From positions 1 to 55,799 of the forward strand of contig CALFPO010000074.1 of the NCBI GenBank assembly GCA_937919165.1: 55,799 bases of DNA, read 5' to 3'. The first letter of the stretch is position 1. The number at the start of each line of letters is the position of its first letter. This document shows, piece after piece, positions 33,484-41,085 of this stretch. Source of the DNA: an uncultured Bacillota bacterium (lineage in GTDB: Bacteria > Bacillota_I > Bacilli_A > Erysipelotrichales > Erysipelotrichaceae). The translations under genes were made by a program, and so were the position numbers. The notes under the pieces were generated by a model. That model had not been told where the DNA came from. It made no database searches and saw only the letters and a program-made list of their open reading frames with translations.

Positions 33484-35049
33484 TCATTCGATTATTCTGA
33501 AATGCCTCAAGGCATTGTATAGTCCTTCTTCACTGATGTCGTCAGTGATATAGTCGGCTGCCTGCTTGCAGGAATCGCTGCCGTTTCCCATGGCTATGCC
33601 AAGCCCAGCATTCTTCATCATCGTGACATCGTTGTTGCCATCGCCAAAGGCACAGATCTTGTCGTGGTCGATGCCAAACATGTCTGCCACCTTAAGGATA
33701 GCTGTACCCTTGTCGGTTCCATATGGATATATCTCGACCGCAAAGCCATAGTTCATATGCTCAGCTACAGGCGCAAGGCTCTTGAGCTCGCCATACTGGT
33801 CGTCGTTTTTCGGATAGTACAGAATCTGCAGTACCTTTTCGCCATCATATTTCTTGGCTTCAGGAATCATATTGTAGAGCGAATAGAAGACCCTATCGGT
33901 ATCTTTCTCGCTTCTGTTCAGATAACCGCCGCCATTGTCGGTGCTGTAGCGATATGTGAGTTCGTTGCGGTTGCAGAAATCGATGCACTTATCGACAGTT
34001 TCCTTGTCGATGTGATCGATGATCACTTCATCGCCCTTGACGATATAGGCTCCAGCCAGCAATACCAGGCAATCCATCATCTTCATGAACCTTTCCGGTA
34101 TGTTGTAGCATTCCTCAAGTGATCTTGAAGTACAGATGCATAATTTATGCCCCTTATCCTTGAGCTTCTGCAAGGCAATATAGGTGCTGTCCCTTACATC
34201 ATGGATGCCGTGGTCGAAGGTTGTCGAATCAAGATCGAAGAAGAAGATCTCCGGTCTGTATTTCTCATCCCTGATGATGCCCTTTTCGACCAGAACCTCG
34301 TATATTCCTCCATCCTCGATCGTCTTGCTGCAGACGATGTCGGCTGCATCGATGGCTCTTTGCTTGGCGCCTTTCACCGCTACGCCGATGCCTGCCATCT
34401 CCAGCATGACATCATCGTTGTTGCCGTCGCCGAAAGCCATGACCTCATCGGTAGTCAAGGAGAAGACTTGGCAGAACTTAAGCACGCCAAAACCTTTATC
34501 TACATATTGCGGACCGATGTTTCCGCAGTCGTTCCACATCGATATGTATGTTGAAGGATTGACTGACCTTATGTATTCCAGCTGGCTTTCACTTACATGA
34601 TAGAAGAAGATGTTGGTTATGTCCTCATCCTCATATGCCTTGAACATTATCCTTCCTGTGGCAAACCTCAAGGTCTTGCCTTCATTGACCATCGACTCAT
34701 CGCCACAGAAGTATGTATCGCCATTGATATCTGAATAGTGATAAGAGATATTGTTTTCCGTAAAGAAATCGATATATCTTCTTACTTCATCCTTATTGAT
34801 TGTATAGCTCTTGAAATACTTGCCCGATACCATCGTCACTGAACCGGTGCCCATTATCTGGCAATCGATCCTTTCCATCAGCTCCCTAGGCAGAAACTGC
34901 ATTTCCGCAATTATCCTGCTGGTGCAGATGCCTATCTTGATGCCTTTCTCTCTAAGCTTATCCAAAGCCTTCATCGTCAAAGAAGGCACAGCCTTAAGCT
35001 TATGAGAATATAATGTATCATCTATATCGAACAGTACGCCCTTGATCAT
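33484..35049 (-). CDS. Tandem double Cof-type HAD phosphatase
   Basis: 521 residues from ATG 35047-35049 (MIKGVLFDIDDT). It consists of two complete Cof/IIB-type HAD phosphatase units of about 260 residues joined head to tail. Unit 1 has the nucleophile motif DIDDT, Thr in CTSR and GDGNNDDVM. Unit 2 has DLDST, CTSR and GDGNNDVTM. Both keep the catalytic Asp pair or its equivalent (DxDxT), the Thr/Ser motif II and the metal-binding motif IV, so both may be active. HAD-IIB enzymes dephosphorylate sugar phosphates or similar metabolites. The start has no Shine-Dalgarno sequence and a TATTAT element 8 nt upstream. It is divergent from cutC and co-transcribed with the MDR dehydrogenase. Confidence 0.88.
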   Translation of the reverse strand: MIKGVLFDIDDTLYSHKLKAVPSLTMKALDKLREKGIKIGICTSRIIAEMQFLPRELMERIDCQIMGTGSVTMVSGKYFKSYTINKDEVRRYIDFFTENNISYHYSDINGDTYFCGDESMVNEGKTLRFATGRIMFKAYEDEDITNIFFYHVSESQLEYIRSVNPSTYISMWNDCGNIGPQYVDKGFGVLKFCQVFSLTTDEVMAFGDGNNDDVMLEMAGIGVAVKGAKQRAIDAADIVCSKTIEDGGIYEVLVEKGIIRDEKYRPEIFFFDLDSTTFDHGIHDVRDSTYIALQKLKDKGHKLCICTSRSLEECYNIPERFMKMMDCLVLLAGAYIVKGDEVIIDHIDKETVDKCIDFCNRNELTYRYSTDNGGGYLNRSEKDTDRVFYSLYNMIPEAKKYDGEKVLQILYYPKNDDQYGELKSLAPVAEHMNYGFAVEIYPYGTDKGTAILKVADMFGIDHDKICAFGDGNNDVTMMKNAGLGIAMGNGSDSCKQAADYITDDISEEGLYNALRHFRIIE

Positions 35050-35057
35050 GCATATGT

Positions 35058-35077
35058 ATAATACCATGTATTATAAT
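35058..35077. promoter_or_regulatory. Back-to-back promoters of the HAD and cutC genes
   Basis: Plus-strand TATAAT (35072-35077) lies 6 nt before the cutC ATG. Minus-strand TATTAT (35058-35063) lies 8 nt before the HAD ATG. Together they form a near-perfect palindrome, GTATAATAC-CAT-GTATTATAA (35057-35075). Neither gene has a Shine-Dalgarno sequence. Confidence 0.55.
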
Positions 35078-35083
35078 CTAGTT

Positions 35084-35788
35084 ATGATCAATGACATCAA
35101 AATCGAGATATGCCTGGGAAATATCCAGGATGTAAGCGTTCTAAACAGCTACCCTATCGACCGCATCGAACTCAATTGTGCCCTAGAACTGGGCGGCATG
35201 ACTCCTAGCCTTAACACTCTTGTTGAGGCCAAGAAAGCCACCGACATTCCTATCATGTGCATGGTCAGATGCCGTGGAGGCAACTTCTGCTACAGCAAGG
35301 AAGAATATGAGGTGATGAGAAAGGATGCCAAGATGCTTCTGGAGAATGGTGCAGACGGCATCGTATTCGGCTTCCTAAACGAAGATAGGACCATCAATAT
35401 CGAAGAATCAAGAAAGATGGTAGAGCTCATCAAATCCTACAATAGACAGGCCGTCTTCCATAAGGCCTTCGACGAGACCGATGATCTTGAAGAAAGCACC
35501 AGAATATTGATCGATCTTGGCATCGACCGCATACTGACAAGCGGCAGAGCCGTATACCCCGATATCCTTGAAGGATGCAGACGCATCAATGCTCTGCAGG
35601 AAAAGTACGGAGACAAGATTGAGCTTCTGCCTGGCGGAGGCGTCAGAGTCGAAAACATCAAGGACGTCATAACGACCGCCAATACCCATCAGGTCCACAT
35701 GACATCAAAAAAGACCTATGATGGAAACTACATAGGTCTTGATGAAACACAATTAATCAATCTTCTAGATAAGGTCAGAGAAATCTGA
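35084..35788 (+). CDS. cutC: CutC family copper homeostasis protein
   Basis: 234 residues from ATG 35084 (MINDIKIEICLGN). The longer open frame would overlap the HAD gene and its promoter. It is a TIM-barrel CutC protein: the N-terminal strand is followed by DRIELNCALELGGMTPS, a Met/Cys-containing VRCRGGNFCY segment, a FHKAFD box, LTSGRA and PGGGVR. CutC has been linked to copper tolerance, but its reaction is not settled. The last 27 codons contain the terminator of the convergent nagA gene. The start appears leaderless, with the -10 element exactly 6 nt upstream. Confidence 0.92.
   Translation: MINDIKIEICLGNIQDVSVLNSYPIDRIELNCALELGGMTPSLNTLVEAKKATDIPIMCMVRCRGGNFCYSKEEYEVMRKDAKMLLENGADGIVFGFLNEDRTINIEESRKMVELIKSYNRQAVFHKAFDETDDLEESTRILIDLGIDRILTSGRAVYPDILEGCRRINALQEKYGDKIELLPGGGVRVENIKDVITTANTHQVHMTSKKTYDGNYIGLDETQLINLLDKVREI
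35707..35740 (-). terminator. nagA terminator inside the cutC coding sequence
   Basis: Perfect 9-bp inverted repeat AAGACCTAT (35711-35719) and ATAGGTCTT (35732-35740) with a 12-nt loop. On the minus strand it is followed by six U residues. It lies about 55 nt past the nagA stop codon and within the codons for KKTYDGNYIGL of cutC. Confidence 0.75.
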
Positions 35789-35794
35789 TCTTTT

Positions 35795-36934
35795 CTATAG
35801 CTGCGCTACGCCATTGCAGTAGGTCTGCTTAACGGTGTAGTCGTCATTCAGCACAACGATATCGGCATCATAGCCAGTCTTGATGTAACCCTTATGGTCA
35901 TCGATACGCAGATACTTGCATGGGTTGCATGATACGGCATCGATAGCGATCGAGAATGGAACCAGAGCCTTTTCGACCAGAATTCTCAAACCATCATTGA
36001 ACTTCAAGGTTGAACCTGCAAGCTGCTTTCTGCCTTCTGCCATATGAGCTGATCCATCAGGATAGATCTCAATCATCTGTCCGCCGAAATCGAACTTCGT
36101 TCCAGCTGGGAAGCCCTTGCACATGAGGGCATCAGATACCATCATGGCATGTTCACCCTTTTCCTTGAAGAAGATGTTCAATGCATCCAAGGTTGTGTGG
36201 TTTCCATCGCAGATGCATTCAGCGAATGTATCGTGGCATCTGAAAGCTGCACCGACAACGCCATTCTCTCTGTGTCCCAATGCAGTCATGGCATTATATG
36301 TATGCGTGAAGCCTCTTGCGCCATTGGCAACAGCCATCATAGCCTCATCATGGGTAGCGTCAGTATGTCCGATCGACATGTTTACGCCATGGCTTGCGCA
36401 GTATTTGGTAAGCGTGAAATCATCATCAGTTTCTGGCGAATAGGTCACTACCTTTATCAGGCCTTTGGCAGCATTTTGATACTTCTCGAATTCTTCAACG
36501 GAACCCTTTACGATATAAGCCTCAGGCTGTGCGCCGGCATGCTTGACATTGATGTATGGTCCTTCAAGATGGATACCGAGAATCTCAGCTCCCTCTGGCT
36601 TCTCGTCATATACTTCTGCTACACCCTTCAAAGCCTTTTCGGTAACCTCGAAAGACTGGGTCAATGTTGTAGGCAAGAATCCGCATACGCCTTCCTTTGG
36701 AAGATCCTTAGCCCATAGCTTCAAGCCATCGTTGCCGCCGGCTGTCGTATCGAATCCATGGTAGCCATGAGTATGGACATCATAGAAGCCTGGCACGATT
36801 CTCAAATCGCCATAATCCTCATCGACATCCTTCATGCCGTATGGATAGACATTGGTGATCTTGCCATCCTCTATCTCCAGCTGAACCTTCATGAAACATG
36901 AAGCAATATATACTCTTGTACTCTGAATTATCAT
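35795..36934 (-). CDS. nagA: N-acetylglucosamine-6-phosphate deacetylase
   Basis: 379 residues of the amidohydrolase superfamily. The enzyme converts GlcNAc-6-P to GlcN-6-P plus acetate in amino-sugar recycling. Metal and catalytic motifs are HTHGYHG (about 53-59), HLEGPY with its metal-ligand Glu, GHTDATHDEA, THTYNAM, and VSDAL with the catalytic Asp. The expected C-terminal strand end (GYDADIVVLNDD) is present. An SD (GAGGGAG) precedes the ATG. No nagB or transporter lies next to it. Termination occurs within the opposing cutC gene. Confidence 0.95.
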   Translation of the reverse strand: MIIQSTRVYIASCFMKVQLEIEDGKITNVYPYGMKDVDEDYGDLRIVPGFYDVHTHGYHGFDTTAGGNDGLKLWAKDLPKEGVCGFLPTTLTQSFEVTEKALKGVAEVYDEKPEGAEILGIHLEGPYINVKHAGAQPEAYIVKGSVEEFEKYQNAAKGLIKVVTYSPETDDDFTLTKYCASHGVNMSIGHTDATHDEAMMAVANGARGFTHTYNAMTALGHRENGVVGAAFRCHDTFAECICDGNHTTLDALNIFFKEKGEHAMMVSDALMCKGFPAGTKFDFGGQMIEIYPDGSAHMAEGRKQLAGSTLKFNDGLRILVEKALVPFSIAIDAVSCNPCKYLRIDDHKGYIKTGYDADIVVLNDDYTVKQTYCNGVAQL

Positions 36935-36997
36935 AAATTATCTCTCCCTCAACCATTATGATAGCACAAAAGTGTATAATGAATTTAGAGGTTAACT

Positions 36998-37522
36998 ATG
37001 GCAAAAAGACAGATAAAAGCAAGCGAATTGCAAGGTTTGGATATCTATCAGGATCCAAAAAAAGGAACATTGATATATGACATATTCAGCAGGAACGCCT
37101 ACCATCTGACCACATCAGACATCTCGACATATACCCTGTCGAAGGCAATACTGCCTGTATCGATACTGCTCATATACATCATCAATCTCATAAGCAAAAA
37201 CATGGCACTATCCATCATCTTAGGAATAGCCATCTATGCGATTCTGCAGATCGTATATCGTTTTGCATGGCTGTATAAGCTCCCATGCGAAAAGAACTAT
37301 AAGCGTCCAGGAGGAGACAACTTCATCGAGAATCTCGCTTCCCGCTACAGCAAGCCTCAGATCGTGGCCCTGGTCGTGCTATGCAGTGCCATTGTTGCGG
37401 TATCGATAATCTATATCATTGTCGATAAGCTGCAGGGCGGCATGCTGTATGTATTCGTCCTTACCAGTGCACTGGCTCTGGTCATGGATCTTCTGTTCAT
37501 CGGCTGCCTGATCAAGAAATAA
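36998..37522 (+). CDS. Four-helix membrane protein, unknown function
   Basis: 174 residues. A soluble N-terminus of about 45 residues (QGLDIYQDPKKGTLIYD) is followed by four predicted helices in two pairs (about 47-66 and 69-90; 122-142 and 147-170) joined by a basic, Cys-containing loop (YKLPCEKNYKRPGGDN). There is a TATAAT at about 36976-36981 and an RBS (AGAGG) 7 nt before the ATG. It ends at a strong terminator. I do not recognise a family. It sits next to the GG-leader peptide gene, so an immunity or export helper role is possible, but nothing in the sequence shows it. Confidence 0.75.
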   Translation: MAKRQIKASELQGLDIYQDPKKGTLIYDIFSRNAYHLTTSDISTYTLSKAILPVSILLIYIINLISKNMALSIILGIAIYAILQIVYRFAWLYKLPCEKNYKRPGGDNFIENLASRYSKPQIVALVVLCSAIVAVSIIYIIVDKLQGGMLYVFVLTSALALVMDLLFIGCLIKK

Positions 37523-37554
37523 GTTAAACGGTACATAATCATTCGATGCAAGAG

Positions 37555-37576
37555 CCCACCAACTGGTGGGTTTTTT
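37555..37576 (+). terminator. Rho-independent terminator
   Basis: CCCACC (37555-37560), loop AACT, GGTGGG (37565-37570), then TTTTTT. It ends the four-helix membrane-protein gene. Confidence 0.9.
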
Positions 37577-37641
37577 AGCGCCACGTGCATTAATTCGGGA
37601 ATGTTTGATAGAATTAGGTATGTAACAGGAGGTATAATACC

Positions 37642-37932
37642 ATGACATCTAAAGACGAATTAAAGAACGAAGAACTAGAAAAGGTTACAGGCGGATTGCT
37701 GGAAGGCCCAGATCCAAGCACATACATCTACAAATGTGAACTGCAGTATGCAGGCGTATTGTGCAAGGAACTGCCAGATGATGATTCCAATACCATATGC
37801 ACAATCAGCAAGTTCACCATCATATATGTCACTGAACTGAATTCAGGAAACGGCTATGTAAAATGCATGTTCAAGGGCGATAAGCATAGAGAATATGGCT
37901 ATGTGAAGGAGATGTACGTCCCTAGATCATAA
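37642..37932 (+). CDS. GG-leader peptide with SH3-like C-terminal part
   Basis: 96 residues with a double-glycine leader: MTSKDELKNEELEKVTGG, matching the bacteriocin-type leader consensus (E-L-x-x-E-L-E-x-V-x-GG). Cleavage after residue 18 would give a 78-residue product starting LLEGPDPSTYIYK, with four cysteines (at about 31, 41, 52 and 69). The second half (YVTELNSGNGYVKCMF, then YGYVKEMYVP) resembles an SH3b fold. This is unusual for a bacteriocin and points to a wall- or peptide-binding secreted protein. RBS GGAGG lies 9 nt before the ATG. Terminators on both sides make it a single-gene unit. No C39-peptidase ABC exporter is in the window. Confidence 0.78.
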   Translation: MTSKDELKNEELEKVTGGLLEGPDPSTYIYKCELQYAGVLCKELPDDDSNTICTISKFTIIYVTELNSGNGYVKCMFKGDKHREYGYVKEMYVPRS

Positions 37933-37963
37933 GCAAACGGGAATAACATTTCATTATGAAAAC

Positions 37964-37995
37964 AAGGAGCTATTCAATTGAAAAGCTCCTTTTTC
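37964..37995 (+). terminator. Terminator of the GG-leader peptide gene
   Basis: AAGGAGCT (37964-37971) and AGCTCCTT (37984-37991) with a 12-nt loop, followed by TTTCTTG. Confidence 0.8.
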
Positions 37996-38053
37996 TTGTC
38001 GGCGCATAATAGTTCGTCATAAAAGTCGTATCTAAATACTTTTTAAAGATAGT

Positions 38054-38091
38054 ATCGGCAGAAACAACAATGCAATGCCGTTTCTGCCGAT
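38054..38091. repeat. 12-bp perfect inverted repeat in the gap after the GG-leader gene
   Basis: ATCGGCAGAAAC (38054-38065) and GTTTCTGCCGAT (38080-38091) around a 14-nt loop. No U-tract follows on either strand. It stands between two ordinary terminators (37964-37995 and 38108-38147) in a 233-nt region with no gene. Confidence 0.75.
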
Positions 38092-38107
38092 TAAATAATG
38101 ATGATTC

Positions 38108-38147
38108 ATTATAAAAAGGAGCGATTCGTTTTTCGAATTGCCCCTTT
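38108..38147 (-). terminator. Terminator of the second large secreted protein
   Basis: Arms 38115-38128 and 38134-38147 form a 14-bp stem with one mismatch and one G-U pair. On the minus strand a run of U residues follows (complement of 38113-38117). It lies 18 nt past the stop codon. Confidence 0.8.
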
Positions 38148-38165
38148 CATGATTATCTGTATTCT

Positions 38166-40940
38166 CTATTTCACTCCAGTATTTGGAATATTGTATGGAG
38201 TTAGTGGTGTTGGCTTCTTGTTTCTGGTGATCGTGAATGTCGTAGATGCCTGTCCATCCGATGAGACGATTGTCAAAGAATGCTTTCCATCGACAAGCTT
38301 GCTCAGGTAGGAGCCGAACGTAATCTCGGTCGATCCACTGGCATGCGAATACTTCGAAGGATCGACTTCCGCATCGTCAATCAGAACCTTGCCCACGATC
38401 TTTCCGCTGTCAGCGCTGAAGAACTTGTTGTAAGGAGCATTGCTTGCGAATGTGAAGCTATTGATCTCATCCACATTTATGACCGCTTCATTGCCTTCGA
38501 TGATCTTATAGCCAGCCTTGAATTCAAACGCCACAAAGATATAATCGCTATTCTTGACTGGATTCAGTTCCTTGCTGTCAATGATTGTCTTCTGGATCAT
38601 GTCTTCCGGAACTGTAGTGCCGACATAGTTGTTTTCCTCGGCATCCTTTCCAGGGAAGAAGTATCCCTTCTTGGCTGAAAGGAACGCAGCAAACTCATAT
38701 GTGCTGCCCGCTTCAAACGCATAGTCGTCATCAGTCAGCTCATTGTGTTCGCTTCCGTTCTTTATGTAGAGCCTATATTCGTCCATCTCGAACTCATTAG
38801 CGGCAAATGCATCTACTATCGACTTGGCATCAGCAAGGGTCATACCTATCCAGCCATCGCCTATTTCAGATAGATCAATAGAATCGATAGGGGTTGTTGC
38901 CTTGATCAGTACGCTCTTTGCAGGAGTACCTTCAGCATCTTTAAGTTCATAGCGCTTGATATCTTCAAATTCTCCCGATTCTACTTCATCTCCAATTATC
39001 ACTTCCTTAGTGATATTTGATTCTGCAGCATCAAAAGCACTTGAACCGGTCACAATAGCTGCACTACTAATTGAAGCAGATCCTGTAGGCCAGAAAGCTA
39101 TCGCACCAAGATCTGACATGCTGCGAAGTATTGCTTTTCCGATATTGTCGGTCACGATGAGGTTTTCACATAAGATCGCATTGCAGTCTCCTGTGCATTC
39201 CAAATTGCCCGACATATCTAAAGTAATATCTCCTGCATATAGCACGGAAGAATCCACGCTATCTGTAATAATTGCCGTAAGATTTCCGCTTCCTGTCAAT
39301 ACTATAGATTGGCTTGTAGATATGGCCGACCCGTAGAGGCACGAAACAGTCAAGGTGTTATTTCCTAAAACATTGATTGTTGCATCATCGAGACACCTGA
39401 TGCATTCCAATTCTTCTCTTGATGTTTCTAGAATTAGGTTTTTGACGGTCAAATTGGATACACCATGATCGGTTTCGATCATTATGTTGTTTTCTTTATC
39501 GGCTCCTGAAACAGTCAGGTTATCTGTAATGACTTCAAGAATGAATGCATCTTTAATGCACACCCATTTGTAGTCTTTGCCAGATACTGCAGGGGTTCCG
39601 TCTGCTTTTGTGATTGTAAGGGTGTTTGGCACCTTATCAGGTGAAGCAAATTGTATGCAGATGTCGATTCCTGCATTATCTCTATCAATGCAATATGCTT
39701 CAACCGTTCCCATCTGAACACCAGAACGAGCCGCATCGTAGTAAATAATGTCATTGCCTTTTACTGTGAGACCGGAAGCAAAACCATAATTATTGCCTGG
39801 TCTGATAAGGGCAATCATAGAAGCCATATTGAAATCCAATTTATTTGGATCTACCAAATTAGGAACTTCGGCATAATCATACCAGGTTGTGCCATTATCT
39901 TTTGAGATCGCAACAGGCGATAGATTATTCATCAGGACAAGACGGTATGAATCTTCAACGGCGAAATCAAAGCCGTAATTGCTTCCATCAGGTGTGGTAG
40001 GAAGTGTCGTTGTGAAGTTCACGAAATCGAAATCGGTATAAGAGAAATTTATTTCATCGATGAGCGTGGCTGGGACATATGTTCCGTTCTTGCTGGCATC
40101 TTCATATTCGGAAACTGTAACACTTACAAGATGGCCGTTTTCCATGTTGAATGTCCATTTGCCAGAATGTCCATCATATATGAAGTTGTCATCAATCAAA
40201 GTCACAACCGCAGACCTGCCTATCATTTGGTTTCCGTTTATTACCAGATTGTTTTCGCAATGCAGCCTGCTTCCAGAGCCATTCACCCATCCTCTTAGAG
40301 GGTTTGTTGGGAAACCGCCTTCCACAGTCGCCAAAACATCAGCAACCGTTATATCGTCCTTGCTGGCAAATACAGCCGTTACCGCAGCCTCGCTAGCTGG
40401 CATTGTAAACTTATTGTCTGCAATAGTGGCATCTGCTGATTGCCACTCAACAAATCTATAAAATTCATTAGGGGTAGCAGTAAGCGTTACCTGCTGGCCA
40501 GCCTTTGCATAAGCAACTTCAGCAGAAGCCGTTCCCATTGTTTCATCATTAACATCTACTGTTACAGGATATATATGATACAGTGTAGGACAATCGTAAA
40601 AATGGATATATCTATATGAGATGTTGGGATCAACTTCAGTTTCCTCTAAAGTGAACGTATCAGTGATGGTTTCACAGCTATCCATAGTTATGGTAATCGT
40701 ATACTCGCCAAATCCAGGCAAGGTATCAATTATGAAGTAGCCAAGATTCGATGTTTCCATGAAATCTGAATACCCACTATCGTTTGTAACGGTGACGGTA
40801 GCTCCAATTATCGACGTATCGCTTTCATCTATAACATTCCCATGAACAGCATAGATGGTATCATCTGCAGATACCACTGCAGGCATGGATACAAGCATCA
40901 TGAATGCCGCCAATAATACTGATAACAGTTTCTTTCCCAT
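38166..40940 (-). CDS. Large secreted protein with beta-helix-like region and PNTG tail
   Basis: About 924 residues from the ATG at 40938-40940, which has AGAGG 9 nt upstream. A signal peptide (MGKKLLSVLLAAFMMLVSMPAVVSA) is followed by a carboxypeptidase-regulatory-like beta domain (IGATVTVTNDSG, about 40-105). Next is a divergent InlB-type repeat (AKAGQQVTLTATPNEFYRFVEW, about 140-185), then a long region of short strands with Asn/Gly ladders (about 440-620: NNTLTVSCLYGSAIS, GSGNLTA), like parallel beta-helix carbohydrate-binding proteins. A final beta domain ends the protein. The C-terminus is PYNIPNTGVK-stop, close to the end of the VWA/CnaB adhesin. There is no membrane anchor. An extracellular glycan-binding role is inferred. 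Confidence 0.82.
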   Translation of the reverse strand: MGKKLLSVLLAAFMMLVSMPAVVSADDTIYAVHGNVIDESDTSIIGATVTVTNDSGYSDFMETSNLGYFIIDTLPGFGEYTITITMDSCETITDTFTLEETEVDPNISYRYIHFYDCPTLYHIYPVTVDVNDETMGTASAEVAYAKAGQQVTLTATPNEFYRFVEWQSADATIADNKFTMPASEAAVTAVFASKDDITVADVLATVEGGFPTNPLRGWVNGSGSRLHCENNLVINGNQMIGRSAVVTLIDDNFIYDGHSGKWTFNMENGHLVSVTVSEYEDASKNGTYVPATLIDEINFSYTDFDFVNFTTTLPTTPDGSNYGFDFAVEDSYRLVLMNNLSPVAISKDNGTTWYDYAEVPNLVDPNKLDFNMASMIALIRPGNNYGFASGLTVKGNDIIYYDAARSGVQMGTVEAYCIDRDNAGIDICIQFASPDKVPNTLTITKADGTPAVSGKDYKWVCIKDAFILEVITDNLTVSGADKENNIMIETDHGVSNLTVKNLILETSREELECIRCLDDATINVLGNNTLTVSCLYGSAISTSQSIVLTGSGNLTAIITDSVDSSVLYAGDITLDMSGNLECTGDCNAILCENLIVTDNIGKAILRSMSDLGAIAFWPTGSASISSAAIVTGSSAFDAAESNITKEVIIGDEVESGEFEDIKRYELKDAEGTPAKSVLIKATTPIDSIDLSEIGDGWIGMTLADAKSIVDAFAANEFEMDEYRLYIKNGSEHNELTDDDYAFEAGSTYEFAAFLSAKKGYFFPGKDAEENNYVGTTVPEDMIQKTIIDSKELNPVKNSDYIFVAFEFKAGYKIIEGNEAVINVDEINSFTFASNAPYNKFFSADSGKIVGKVLIDDAEVDPSKYSHASGSTEITFGSYLSKLVDGKHSLTIVSSDGQASTTFTITRNKKPTPLTPYNIPNTGVK

Positions 40941-40966
40941 ATACATTGTCCTCTTGTTCTTCAAAT

Positions 40967-40972
40967 ATTATA
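40967..40972 (-). promoter_or_regulatory. -10 element of the large secreted protein gene
   Basis: TATAAT on the minus strand, 26 nt before the chosen ATG. The divergent tex gene has TACAAT at about 41055-41060 on the plus strand. The A/T-rich region between them has no other clear signal. Confidence 0.5.
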
Positions 40973-41085
40973 GCAAAAACATCCTGATACATTTTTTATA
41001 TTCACGAGCTTTCGCATATACGCACAATTAAGATTTTTTGTTTCGCAAAGATGGTACAATAATAAGGCTTTAGGAGTAAAAGATT

